From Streptococcus troglodytae (GTDB lineage Bacteria; Bacillota; Bacilli; Lactobacillales; Streptococcaceae), in the NCBI RefSeq assembly GCF_002355215.1, contig NZ_AP014612.1, positions 1,860,001-1,924,000 of the forward strand: a stretch of DNA of 64,000 bases, in the 5' to 3' direction. The position numbers and the translations under genes were made by a program. Of this stretch, positions 33,068 through 46,013 are shown in pieces. The notes under the pieces were generated by a model. The model searched no databases, was not told the origin of the DNA, and saw only the letters and a program-made list of their open reading frames with translations. Position 1 is the first letter of the stretch, and the number at the start of each line of letters is the position of its first letter.

Positions 33068-33631
33068 ATGATCCATCATCAAAGTATCATCATCTACTGT
33101 TTATTAGTTCTTTGGGGATTAACAGAATGGTTTATTAAAAGCAGGACCAAAAAGAATGTCTCTAACAATTCTCAAGATAAAGGAACAAGATATGTTATTA
33201 TTGCCAGTGTTGTGCTTTCCATAGCTATGTTAAATAACCCTTTTAACATTAATATACTTCTGCCAGAATGGGGAATTTATCTAGGCGTTTTGTTAATGAG
33301 CCTTGGTATTATTTTTAGGGCATATGCTATCAATTATCTTGGTAAGGCATTTACACTAACTGTTCAAGCTACCAACAATCAGAAATTAATCAGCAGCGGA
33401 CCTTATAGTATTGTCCGCAACCCTGCTTATACTGGTACTATTATTTCGATTCTTGGTTTAGCCTTTATAACCTTAAATATTTTTAATATTCTAATAGTTT
33501 TTATCATTTTAAGTAGTGGTTATGCTATTCGCATCCGAACAGAAGAAGAGGTTCTCGAGCAACATTTCGGTAAGGTATATCAAGACTATTGTCAAAAGGT
33601 TAAATATCGCCTTTTCCCATTTATTTGGTAA
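33068..33631 (+). CDS. Isoprenylcysteine carboxyl methyltransferase (ICMT)-family membrane protein
   Basis: A 187-aa protein with four or five membrane helices. The C-terminal ICMT/phospholipid-methyltransferase signature is YSIVRNPAYTGTI then RIRTEEEVLEQHFGKVYQDY, expected to bind S-adenosylmethionine. Bacterial members have no known universal substrate. Monocistronic, after AGGAGG. It is the last intact gene before the tRNA cluster. Confidence 0.82.
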   Translation: MIHHQSIIIYCLLVLWGLTEWFIKSRTKKNVSNNSQDKGTRYVIIASVVLSIAMLNNPFNINILLPEWGIYLGVLLMSLGIIFRAYAINYLGKAFTLTVQATNNQKLISSGPYSIVRNPAYTGTIISILGLAFITLNIFNILIVFIILSSGYAIRIRTEEEVLEQHFGKVYQDYCQKVKYRLFPFIW

Positions 33632-33929
33632 TATTATTATAATATATATAGAATTGTCCAAAATTTCAGCTACAAACACAGCAAAAGAATTTGATTCAAC
33701 TGAATCAAAGGGTGAGTTTAACACTAAATTGTAGGTTAAAAATGATAAGAGAAGTCACCAAAAAGAGCTTTATGAGTTATTAAATTTGTACTTATCTTTA
33801 CAAAAGTAGTCATTCCAGATAATAACCAACATCATATTATCATAAATATCATTGCTATAAGATAATGCTCTTAACAAGTTTTAAAAATAAAAGCACAGGG
33901 AGCTTTTATCTAAGTATTGGACACAATAG
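33632..33929. other. AT-rich intergenic region
   Basis: About 300 bp downstream of the ICMT-family gene. I see no gene, terminator with a clear T tract, or repeat here. Confidence 0.5.
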
Positions 33930-34290
33930 TTAATCCTGACCACCCATCTAACGGGTGTTTTGGACAAGGACTATAAGCCCATATCACCAGCCAGCACCTA
34001 TGCTGCTCTTGACTCGTCACATACCTCTTAAAAAGGAGATTACCAAATGTGTATTTGAGATTGGCGTGTTTATTAAACATCATAAGAACACTCTTCTTTT
34101 AAATAACCCATGAAACTTGATACGCCAATTCTAGGTGGAATACTGACTAGCATACGAACATGGTCAGACCTCAAATGTCCCTTGATAATCTCAATACCAA
34201 CACTTTTATTGTATCACTTTTGGACTTTCGCTGAGCACCCGCATAGCGGGTAATTTATTCATCTCGCTCCTAACGGAGCGAGATGAACTG
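33930..34290 (-). mobile_element. Decayed IS200-type element
   Basis: Minus-strand reading gives GIEIIKGH-like residues followed by LRSDHVRMLVSIPPRIGVSS and FMGYLK, the His-x-His-type core of IS200 TnpA with HVH changed to HVR. After a frameshift it continues MMFNKHANLKYTFGN. The N-terminal third and much of the C-terminus are missing. Hairpins characteristic of IS200 ends flank it: CACCC/GGGTG at 33941-33957, ACCCGC/GCGGGT at 34237-34251 and the perfect 11-bp CATCTCGCTCC/GGAGCGAGATG at 34260-34285. Not functional. Confidence 0.8.
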
Positions 34291-34310
34291 AAGAACTGAA
34301 AGTCACATAA

Positions 34311-34368
34311 AACAAGCTCTATAATCTCTGTAGTGAGCAATGACTCTTTAGAGATTATGGAGCTTGTT
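34311..34368. repeat. Long imperfect hairpin of unknown origin
   Basis: AACAAGCTCTATAATCTCT (34311-34329) is the inverted complement of 34350-34368 at 18 of 19 positions, with a 20-nt loop. No T tract follows. It sits in degenerate DNA between the IS200 remnant and the tRNA genes and may be the end of another lost element. Confidence 0.65.
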
Positions 34369-34654
34369 ACATTTAGAAAAAGAAGCGTTAACTGAACTAG
34401 CTCTTATTCCTTATCGTTATAACGATCCCCACTCATATTACTCCATCTTTCATAAAAATTCAATTAAAACATTGATCCAACTCTTACAGAAGAACTGATA
34501 AGATATTTAATACTCTTTGAAATTCAAAACCTTATGTCGTTAACTTCTCCTCGTCGTATTCCAATACTGTCCGCCGCTCTCTATCTAGTCCGTTTTTGAC
34601 TATAAAGAAGCAGACTTGCAAACAATCATTTGGGAAAAAATTAAGATAGAACCC
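34369..34654. other. Degenerate intergenic DNA before the tRNA cluster
   Basis: No open gene. A stretch near 34507-34603 (TACTCTTTGAAATTCAAAA, then GC-richer sequence) resembles degenerate intergenic repeats that begin with such a motif in streptococci. This is recollection and not verified. Confidence 0.35.
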
Positions 34655-34690
34655 TAAAAAAGCTCAATAGAATAAGCATTCTACTGAGCT
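34655..34690 (-). terminator. Terminator of the rRNA-tRNA operon
   Basis: Minus-strand stem AGCTCAGTAGAAT/ATTCTATTGAGCT (one G-T pair), 4-nt loop, then T6. It lies 8 bp after tRNA-Leu, the last tRNA. Confidence 0.9.
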
Positions 34691-34697
34691 CGTACGA

Positions 34698-34781
34698 TAC
34701 CGGCGGCCGGGGTCGAACCGGCACGTCCTCGCGGACACTGGATTTTGAGTCCAGCGCGTCTGCCAATTCCGCCACGCCGGC
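34698..34781 (-). tRNA. tRNA-Leu(CAA)
   Basis: Cloverleaf on the minus strand with a long variable arm; anticodon loop CTCAAAA gives CAA. The first acceptor pair is G-T. Last gene of the rrn-linked tRNA cluster. Confidence 0.95.
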
Positions 34782-34795
34782 TAATATAATAACAA

Positions 34796-34867
34796 CTGGG
34801 GTAGCTGGATTCGAACCAACGCATGAGGGAGTCAAAGTCCCTTGCCTTACCGCTTGGCTATACCCCA
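34796..34867 (-). tRNA. tRNA-Gln(TTG)
   Basis: Cloverleaf with acceptor TGGGGTA/TACCCCA and anticodon loop CTTTGAC, anticodon TTG. Confidence 0.95.
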
Positions 34868-34878
34868 ATAATATAATA

Positions 34879-34952
34879 GGCGAGTGATGGGGATCGAACC
34901 CACGCATGCCAGAGCCACAATCTGGTGTGTTAACCACTTCACCACACCCGCC
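34879..34952 (-). tRNA. tRNA-His(GTG)
   Basis: Anticodon loop TTGTGGC gives GTG. The acceptor has an eighth pair with the extra 5' G opposite C73, the histidine identity feature. Confidence 0.95.
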
Positions 34953-34964
34953 AAAATATATTAA

Positions 34965-35035
34965 CACGGGCAGTAGGAATTGAACCCACACTGAAGGTTT
35001 TGGAGACCTTAGTTCTACCTTTAAACTATGCCCGT
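34965..35035 (-). tRNA. tRNA-Trp(CCA)
   Basis: Acceptor ACGGGCA/TGCCCGT with discriminator G; anticodon loop CTCCAAA gives CCA. Confidence 0.95.
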
Positions 35036-35041
35036 AAGGTA

Positions 35042-35122
35042 TGGAAGGGGAGGGATTCGAACCCCCGAACCCGAAGGAGCGGATTTACAGTCCGCCGCGT
35101 TTAGCCTCTTCGCTACCCTTCC
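35042..35122 (-). tRNA. tRNA-Tyr(GTA)
   Basis: Class II tRNA with a long variable arm; acceptor GGAAGGG/CCCTTCC; anticodon loop CTGTAAA gives GTA. Confidence 0.95.
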
Positions 35123-35135
35123 AATGTATATATGA

Positions 35136-35208
35136 TGGCGCGAGACGGAATCGAACCGCCGACACATGGAGCTTCAATCCATTGCTCTACCAACTGAGCT
35201 ACCGAGCC
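35136..35208 (-). tRNA. tRNA-Phe(GAA)
   Basis: Anticodon loop TTGAAGC gives GAA. Acceptor strands GGCTCGG and TCGCGCC leave a T-C mismatch at the fourth pair and a G-T at the seventh, an unusually imperfect stem; all other stems are sound. Confidence 0.93.
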
Positions 35209-35219
35209 TTCCTCTTATA

Positions 35220-35293
<74 letters not shown>

Positions 35294-35305
35294 ATATGTC
35301 TATAA

Positions 35306-35395
35306 AGGAGGATGTGGGATTCGAACCCACGCACGCTTTTACACGCCTGACGGTTTTCAAGACCGTTCCCTTCAGCCGGACTTGGGTAATCCTCC
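35306..35395 (-). tRNA. tRNA-Ser(TGA)
   Basis: Long variable arm, acceptor GGAGGAT/ATCCTCC, anticodon loop CTTGAAA gives TGA. Confidence 0.95.
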
Positions 35396-35406
35396 AATAA
35401 ATATAA

Positions 35407-35478
35407 TAGTCCGTACGGGATTCGAACCCGTGTTACCGCCGTGAAAAGGCGGTGTCTTAACCCCTTGACCAACGGACC
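35407..35478 (-). tRNA. tRNA-Glu(TTC)
   Basis: Anticodon loop CTTTTCA gives TTC; acceptor GGTCCGT/ACGGACT with a G-T first pair. Confidence 0.95.
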
Positions 35479-35489
35479 AATATATTATA

Positions 35490-35563
<74 letters not shown>

Positions 35564-35597
35564 AAGCCTATGCTTGGTTTATCTTTTATAAAAGAAA

Positions 35598-35668
35598 AGC
35601 GGGTGACGAGAATCGAACTCGCGACAACAGCTTGGAAGGCTGTAGTTTTACCACTAAACTACACCCGC
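35598..35668 (-). tRNA. tRNA-Gly(TCC)
   Basis: Acceptor GCGGGTG/CACCCGC; anticodon loop CTTCCAA gives TCC. Confidence 0.95.
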
Positions 35669-35673
35669 TTAGA

Positions 35674-35746
35674 TGGGAGTTAACGGGCTCGAACCGCTGA
35701 CCCTCTGCTTGTAAGGCAGATGCTCTCCCAACTGAGCTAAACTCCC
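35674..35746 (-). tRNA. tRNA-Val(TAC)
   Basis: Acceptor GGGAGTT/AACTCCC; anticodon loop TTACAAG gives TAC. First tRNA after the 5S gene. Confidence 0.95.
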
Positions 35747-35751
35747 TCTTG

Positions 35752-35866
35752 CTAAGCGACGACCCTATCTCACAGGGGGCAACCCCCAACTACTTCAGGC
35801 GTGCTAGGGCTTAACTGCTGTGTTCGGCATGGATACAGGTGTCTCCCCTAGGCTATCATCACTTAA
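35752..35866 (-). rRNA. rrf: 5S ribosomal RNA
   Basis: Minus-strand gene of about 115 nt beginning TTAAGTGATGATAGCCTAGG, with the conserved CCGAACACAG loop region and a complementary 3' end. Exact ends are estimated. It lies about 190 bp after 23S. Confidence 0.93.
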
Positions 35867-36052
35867 CAAGCGTGATCGCTCACTCACGATTGAATAGCTA
35901 GCCACTAAAACCAACGCTGCGCCTGCTTCCTTTACTTAAGGAATTGTACTCGGGCTAAATCCTTGGAAAAAAGAGAAATGGTCTGGTGTTCATCGAACAC
36001 TGCACCCATTTCCTATTTTTCAGGCGGATTTTACGCCTTTAGTAACTTATTT

Positions 36053-38954
<2,902 letters not shown>

Positions 38955-39137
38955 TTATTTTCTCGTTTCTTTGGCTTTGCAGCGTCTCGGTTTCTTTCGT
39001 GTTGTCCCTATAGCTGCGCTATAGGGCTCTTTCTAGCTATTCAATTGTCAATGAACCATCGTATTTTATAGACTTCCTTGTCTTAAACAAGATATTAAGT
39101 TGAACTCTAGACTTACTTCTTTAGTATCCTGTTTTAA

Positions 39138-39210
39138 TGGAGCCTAGCGGGATCGAACCGCTGACCTCCTGCGTGCAAAGCAGGCGCTCTCCCAGCTGAG
39201 CTAAGGCCCC
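39138..39210 (-). tRNA. tRNA-Ala(TGC) in the 16S-23S spacer
   Basis: Anticodon loop TTTGCAC gives TGC. The acceptor GGGGCCT/AGGCTCC contains G3-T70, the alanine identity pair. Single spacer tRNA, as usual in streptococci. Confidence 0.96.
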
Positions 39211-39262
39211 ACTTACCCTCTCAAAACTAAACAAGAAGCTCCCCTATCGTGCTTTCCTTTTT

Positions 39263-40821
<1,559 letters not shown>

Positions 40822-40962
40822 ATTAGTTCGTCTCTTCACTCATCTCTGCACTCTGACAGTTTTTTTCTTATTGACAGGTTACTTTCGTAACCCTGCACTT
40901 GTTTGGTTCGTCTTCTTGTTCAGTTTTCAAAGGGCTCTGCCTCTTTCTGAGACAACTTCTTT

Positions 40963-40991
40963 ATTCTATCAGCTCTTCGCCCCTTTGTCAA
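40963..40991 (-). promoter_or_regulatory. rRNA operon promoter
   Basis: TTGACA (40986-40991), 17-bp spacer, TAGAAT (40963-40968) on the minus strand, about 140 bp before 16S. It begins 17 bp after the stop codon of the upstream gene. No second promoter was found. Confidence 0.85.
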
Positions 40992-41008
40992 TAGCTTTTT
41001 CCTTTTTT

Positions 41009-42271
41009 CTATTTTAATTCCTTTATATACCTCTCTTCCCCAAAACCTCGCCGTTTTAAACCGCTTTCGCAACAGTCCAGAACTGCCTTCGAAAATACAC
41101 TGATGAGCCTCTTGGCTTCTTGAGTGATAACTTTTTGCGAGAATTGCCGCCTGATGAATTTATAATCATGATTATAGAATTGCAGAAAATCACTTTTTTC
41201 AAGAAGCTTCTCTAATTCATCTAAGTTCTCCAAAAGTCCAACATGAAAGGCAATAGGAGCAAATGTTTTCTCTAATGGTTGCGTACAGACGCTTCTAAAC
41301 TCAACAGTCCCTCGTTTTGTTAAATCTTGATATTGGTAGCTTCTATGATTAGCAAAATCTGCCTCATCTGGAAGAATATAATGCTGTTGACCACTTAAAT
41401 CCCAAGCTGAGATTTCTTCCTGCCCCAAATAATCTTTTACACGAATAGGTTCAAAATAGAGGATTTCTGTTTCTCTTTCGGCTGTAAAAAGAGCTGAATT
41501 GGCAAGATAATTAAAAAAATCTTCTTCTGTTTCAAAAGATACCTTATTAACACCAACATTCTCTTCAAAAACCCCATGCATAGAATTTTCCCAAAAAATA
41601 TCTCGTGAAATTTTAGTTGACCAATTTTGTCCCCAAAATTCTGAGTTAGCAAAAAGGTAAGCTTTCACAGCTTCAATCTTATTAAAAGCGTTGATAACTC
41701 TTAAATAATTGCTCTTGCTGACATCTAATTGTACCTGATTGCTACAAATAAAAGAACCATATTGAGGAAAACCATGAAAAAAAGAATCTTTTTTATTTTC
41801 CGACAAAGCCAAGAAATTTAGAAGCATTTGATAACGAGGTAATTTAACAGCTCTATTATCATTTAAATACCAATAAGGATGCACTCCAAATCCCTGTATA
41901 GCATGGTTGTAAGGCTTGAGAAAGGCTTGTATGGCTTTCATATATTGATTAAAGCGTTCTTCAATATCCTGAATCTTTTTTGCCTTCCCAAAAGCAAATT
42001 CTATTGTATTATAAGAAACTTCAAAAAGAATTCTATCCTCTGATTTTCTATCAATCAATTGCACAGGGCAACCATCCTGATCACATCTTTCCACTTCAAA
42101 AAACAAGGATTCCTTAAGATGAGACATTACAGATTTTGTGACTGTTATATCAGTTGCCTGACGGTTCAAATTAACTATTGGAAACTCTAATTCAACTCCT
42201 ATATAAGACTCTGGTTTATCTTGAATACTATCAAGATAACGCCTTTTTAATAAGTCTATTGCTTTAGTCAT
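41009..42271 (-). CDS. Glutamate-cysteine ligase-like protein
   Basis: A 420-aa protein resembling the gamma-glutamylcysteine synthetase (GCS2/EgtA) superfamily. The N-terminal GVELEFPIVN holds the metal-binding acidic pair. QVQLDVS and KRGTVEFRSVCTQPLEKTFAP match the conserved core and C-terminal Arg region. True substrates are uncertain; streptococcal glutathione synthesis usually uses a separate bifunctional GshAB. It ends just before the rrn promoter, and no terminator is visible between them. Confidence 0.78.
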   Translation of the reverse strand: MTKAIDLLKRRYLDSIQDKPESYIGVELEFPIVNLNRQATDITVTKSVMSHLKESLFFEVERCDQDGCPVQLIDRKSEDRILFEVSYNTIEFAFGKAKKIQDIEERFNQYMKAIQAFLKPYNHAIQGFGVHPYWYLNDNRAVKLPRYQMLLNFLALSENKKDSFFHGFPQYGSFICSNQVQLDVSKSNYLRVINAFNKIEAVKAYLFANSEFWGQNWSTKISRDIFWENSMHGVFEENVGVNKVSFETEEDFFNYLANSALFTAERETEILYFEPIRVKDYLGQEEISAWDLSGQQHYILPDEADFANHRSYQYQDLTKRGTVEFRSVCTQPLEKTFAPIAFHVGLLENLDELEKLLEKSDFLQFYNHDYKFIRRQFSQKVITQEAKRLISVFSKAVLDCCESGLKRRGFGEERYIKELK

Positions 42272-42299
42272 ACCCTTTTCTCCTAAAATATTTGAAACA

Positions 42300-42327
42300 A
42301 TTATAGCAAATTTTGTAAAAAAATCAA
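42300..42327 (-). promoter_or_regulatory. Promoter of the glutamate-cysteine ligase-like gene
   Basis: TTGATT (42322-42327), 16-bp spacer, extended TGCTATAAT (42300-42305 for the hexamer) on the minus strand. The -35 overlaps the T tract of the preceding terminator. Confidence 0.6.
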
Positions 42328-42329
42328 AA

Positions 42330-42383
42330 AGCGTTTATTTAGGAAATGCTTCTACTGCTAAAAGTATTTCCTAAATAAACGCT
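42330..42383 (-). terminator. Large terminator of the ribosomal protein superoperon
   Basis: A 22-bp stem, AGCGTTTATTTAGGAAAT paired with its complement, with one mispair and a 10-nt loop, followed on the minus strand by TTTTTGATTTTTTT. Confidence 0.85.
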
Positions 42384-42407
42384 GTCTTTTTCAACATGAT
42401 GAGTGTT

Positions 42408-42430
42408 CCACTAGGAGAGACTCCTAGTGG
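42408..42430 (-). terminator. Second hairpin after rplQ
   Basis: Perfect CCACTAGGAG/CTCCTAGTGG stem with a 3-nt loop, between rplQ and the main terminator. It lacks a T tract and may be a processing or mRNA 3'-end stabilising stem. Confidence 0.6.
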
Positions 42431-42496
42431 TAGACCAGAGCTAGACTAAGAATTATTATAATTCCAACATCATAACACTCAACAAAATTGATGATC

Positions 42497-42883
42497 TTAT
42501 ACTAATTCAATAATTGCCATTGGAGCAGCATCACCACGACGCGGTTCAGTTTTAAGAATACGTGTATAACCACCATTACGTTCTGCATAACGCGGTGCAA
42601 TTTCTGAAAAAAGCTTTTGAAGAGCAGTTGTTGATGTATATTCATCTTTAGCTTCATCATAACTTTCAGATGCAATTTCGTTACGAACAAATGCTGCTGC
42701 TTGACGACGAGCATGAAGATCGCCACGTTTACCAAGAGTAATCATTTTTTCAACTGTTTTACGGATTTCCTTTGCACGAGCTTCTGTTGTCACAATAGAT
42801 TCGTTGATAATAAGATCAGTCGTTAGATCACGAAACATTGCTTTACGCTGCGAGCTAGTACGTCCTAGTTTACGGTAAGCCAT
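42497..42883 (-). CDS. rplQ: 50S ribosomal protein L17
   Basis: Large-subunit protein L17, 128 aa, beginning [20 protein letters not shown] and ending [11 protein letters not shown], both family-typical. Last gene of the superoperon, 18 bp after rpoA, and followed by two hairpins. Confidence 0.97.
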   Translation of the reverse strand: MAYRKLGRTSSQRKAMFRDLTTDLIINESIVTTEARAKEIRKTVEKMITLGKRGDLHARRQAAAFVRNEIASESYDEAKDEYTSTTALQKLFSEIAPRYAERNGGYTRILKTEPRRGDAAPMAIIELV

Positions 42884-42901
42884 TATTTCCTCCCTATATC
42901 A

Positions 42902-43839
42902 TTATTTATCATTTTTCAAGCCTAAACCAAGATCTGCAAGCTTTACTTTAACTTCTTCAAGACTCTTACGTCCAAGATTTCTAACTTTCATCATTTCAGA
43001 TTCAGTCTTTTCAGTCAAATCATAGACTGTATTAATACCAGCACGTTTAAGACAGTTATAAGAACGCACTGATAAATCAAGTTCCTCAATCGTACGATCA
43101 AGTACTTTCTCATCAGAAACTTGTTCTGTTTCTTTCATAACATCAGTCGCCTTGGCTACCTCGGTTAAATCAGTAAAAAGATTTAAATGCTCAATCAAAA
43201 CACGAGCAGATAATCCAAGAGCATCCTCAGGAATAATTGTGCCATTGGTCATAATTTCAATTGTTAATTTATCAAAGTTATCATTGCTGCCCACACGAGC
43301 TGGCTCAACTTGATAATTAACTTTTTAACTGGCGTATAGATAGAATCTATCGCGAGCGTCCCAACTGGTGCATCATCTCTTTTATTTTTTTCTGCTGGAA
43401 CATAACCACGATTAGTTGCAACAGTCATGGTTGCTTTTAAATTAGCACCTTCAGCAATAGTAAAGAGATAATGATCAGAATTAACTATTTCAATATCACT
43501 GTCTGTTAAAATATCTCCAGCAGTAATTTCTGCAGGTCCTTCAACATCCAATTCAACAATCTTTTCTTCTTCAACATAAGATTTTACAGCAAGTCCTTTT
43601 ATATTAAGGATGATTTGCATAACATCCTCGCGTACACCTGGGATAGTATCAAATTCGTGTAGTACTCCATCAATCTTAATTGATGTAACAGCTGCACCCG
43701 GAAGTGAAGACAACAGCACACGACGAAGGGAATTCCCTAGAGTTGTACCATAGCCACGTTCAAGTGGTTCGATGACAAATCTGCCGTAATCTTTATTTTC
43801 ATCAATTTTTGTTATTATTGGTTTTTCAAACTCAATCAT
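42902..43839 (-). CDS. rpoA: RNA polymerase alpha subunit, frameshifted as read
   Basis: Alpha subunit that assembles core RNA polymerase. The N-terminal dimer domain ([20 protein letters not shown]) and the DNA-binding C-terminal domain ([19 protein letters not shown]) are both present but in different frames. After YTPVKK the frame breaks at the A5 run at 43322-43326. One more A restores [19 protein letters not shown] and the expected 312 aa. As read, the product would be 191 aa and lack the C-terminal domain. The gene is essential, so a base-calling contraction is the best explanation. Confidence 0.93.
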
Positions 43840-43884
43840 CTATTTTACCCCTCTAAAACAATCCTGTGTACTATTAACTTATGA

Positions 43885-44268
43885 TTATACACGACGACGT
43901 TTTGGAGGACGAGCACCATTATGCGGTACAGGAGTCACATCACGAATTGACGTTACTTCAAGACCAGCAGCGGCAAGCGCACGAATAGCAGACTCACGAC
44001 CTGAACCTGGACCTTTTACAGTAACTTCAACTGTTTTAAGACCGTGTTCTTGTGCAGATTTAGCAGCGGCTTCTGCAGCCATTTGAGCAGCAAATGGAGT
44101 AGATTTACGTGAACCTTTGAATCCAAGAGCGCCAGCTGATGACCATGCAAGAGCGTTACCATGCACATCTGTAATCATAACAATAGTGTTATTAAATGTT
44201 GCGTGAATATGGGCAATACCAGATTCAATATTTTTCTTGACACGACGTTTACGTGTTGGTTTAGCCAA
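43885..44268 (-). CDS. rpsK: 30S ribosomal protein S11
   Basis: Platform protein of the small subunit, 127 aa, beginning [20 protein letters not shown] and ending with the conserved [21 protein letters not shown] tail. Between rpsM and rpoA as in most Firmicutes. Confidence 0.97.
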   Translation of the reverse strand: MAKPTRKRRVKKNIESGIAHIHATFNNTIVMITDVHGNALAWSSAGALGFKGSRKSTPFAAQMAAEAAAKSAQEHGLKTVEVTVKGPGSGRESAIRALAAAGLEVTSIRDVTPVPHNGARPPKRRRV

Positions 44269-44280
44269 TTTTTTTACCTC

Positions 44281-44649
44281 CTATTTATTTTTCTTACCTG
44301 CAATCGCTACAGCCTTACCCTTGCGAGTGCGAGCATTGTTTTTGGTATTTTGTCCACGGACAGGAAGTCCACGACGATGACGGATTCCGCGATATGAACC
44401 AATTTCCATCAACCGTTTAATATTCAAGTTAACTTCACGGCGAAGGTCACCTTCAACCTTGATTGCATCAACTTCACGACGAATAGCATCTTCTTGATCA
44501 GATGTTAAATCTTTGACACGGATATCCTCAGAAACACCTGCTGCTGCAAGAATTTTTTTAGAAGTTGGCAAACCGATACCATATACATAAGTAAGTGATA
44601 CGACTACACGTTTGTCATTTGGAATATCAACTCCAGCAATACGAGCCAT
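44281..44649 (-). CDS. rpsM: 30S ribosomal protein S13
   Basis: Head protein of the small subunit contacting tRNA and S19. The frame is open to 44706, but [16 protein letters not shown] at 44649, after AAAGGAGAA, is the family start and gives 122 residues including the basic C-terminal tail [16 protein letters not shown]. Confidence 0.96.
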
Positions 44650-44666
44650 TTTTCTCCTTTCTACTT

Positions 44667-44783
44667 TTATCCTTGACGTTGTTTGTGTTTTGGATTTGTA
44701 GGACAAATTACCATAACACGACCGTTACGACGAATAACTTTGCAATATTCGCAAATTGGTTTAACAGATGGTCTTACCTTCAT
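44667..44783 (-). CDS. rpmJ: 50S ribosomal protein L36
   Basis: A 38-aa zinc-ribbon protein starting [20 protein letters not shown]. It keeps the zinc ligands C11, C14, C27 and H32 (C+ form). It lies between infA and rpsM, 18 bp before rpsM, after a GGAGGG ribosome site. Confidence 0.96.
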
Positions 44784-44808
44784 GTTTTAATCCCTCCATT
44801 TATTTCGA

Positions 44809-45027
44809 TTATTTAAAGCGGTATGTGATACGTCCACGTGTTAAATCATACGGACTCATTTCGACAGTAACCTTATCTCCTACTAAAATACGAATATAGT
44901 TTTTCCGAATTTTTCCAGATACGGTTGCCAAAATTTGGTGCCCATTTTCCAATTCAACTGTAAACATTGCATTTGGCATTGTTTCGACAACTTTACCTTC
45001 AATTTCAATCACATCTTCTTTTGCCAC
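44809..45027 (-). CDS. infA: Translation initiation factor IF-1
   Basis: 72-aa OB-fold initiation factor ([20 protein letters not shown]). The start codon is GTG at 45027 after AGGGGG; the frame is open further upstream but without family sequence. Its 5' region holds a CCTCTG/CAGAGG hairpin near 45057-45072. Confidence 0.95.
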   Translation of the reverse strand: MAKEDVIEIEGKVVETMPNAMFTVELENGHQILATVSGKIRKNYIRILVGDKVTVEMSPYDLTRGRITYRFK

Positions 45028-45145
45028 GCAAAAGTACCCCCTAAATTTCGATTTGATGTCCTCTGAGCACAGAGGTAACAATTATAAGCCAGACTAGCTT
45101 ATTCTATCACTCTTTGCAATAAAAATCAAGCACGATGACAGGAAT

Positions 45146-45784
45146 TTATGACAAATTTGCTAAAACTTTAGCAATTGTCTCAAAAACTAAATTGATATCT
45201 TGATTTCCTTCAATATCATAAACAAGGCCTTTATTACGATAGTGTTCAATGATTGGCTGTCCTTGAGCAATGTTGACATCTAAGCGACGTTTTACTGTTT
45301 CTGGTTTATCATCTTCACGTTGATAATAATCATCTTCATTATAATCTGCTGGTGGGTTAAAGACTTTATGATAAGTTTCACCTGTTTTACGGTTGATAAT
45401 ACGACCACTTAAACGCTCCACCAAACAAGCTGGATCAACATCAATATTGATAACGCCATCTAGCTTAAGATTAAGTTTTGATAAAATCTCATCCAAAGCA
45501 TGAGCTTGTTCAATAGTACGTGGATAACCATCCAGCAAGAAACCTTTTTCAGTAATATCTGATTCTGAAAGACGCTCTTTAACAATACCATTGGTTACTT
45601 CATTAGGAACAAGCTCTCCCTTATCAATAAAACTCTTTGCCAAGGTTCCCATTTCTGTTTGGTTAGCTATAGCTGCACGAAACATATCTCCTGTTGAAAT
45701 ATGAGCAAGACCAAACTTTTCAACAATCTTAGCCGCCTGAGTTCCTTTGCCAGCACCTGGCAACCCCATGATTAAAAGATTCAT
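45146..45784 (-). CDS. adk: Adenylate kinase
   Basis: Converts ATP and AMP to two ADP. P-loop [11 protein letters not shown] at the N-terminus, [10 protein letters not shown] and the LID segment [13 protein letters not shown]; the LID lacks the four zinc Cys, as in streptococci. Start set at MNLLIMG after AAGGAG, 212 aa. 229 bp after secY, where TTGTTT-17-TATAAA could be an internal promoter. Confidence 0.95.
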   Translation of the reverse strand: MNLLIMGLPGAGKGTQAAKIVEKFGLAHISTGDMFRAAIANQTEMGTLAKSFIDKGELVPNEVTNGIVKERLSESDITEKGFLLDGYPRTIEQAHALDEILSKLNLKLDGVINIDVDPACLVERLSGRIINRKTGETYHKVFNPPADYNEDDYYQREDDKPETVKRRLDVNIAQGQPIIEHYRNKGLVYDIEGNQDINLVFETIAKVLANLS

Positions 45785-46013
45785 GATATTCTCCTTAATT
45801 TTATTTTTAAATAAATCTACCAGATTGGCAAACTTATCAAAAAACAAAATAGAAGGGAGTAAGACCAAAATCCAAAGAAATCAAATCATTGAATTTACTG
45901 TCCTACCCCCGCATAGCCATTACTTTTATAGAAATTCCTTCTTATCAAAACAATGACTTCTGCGCTTGATAACGCCTTGCTACAAAGTTTAAGAAATTCT
46001 ATCGCTTTATATT

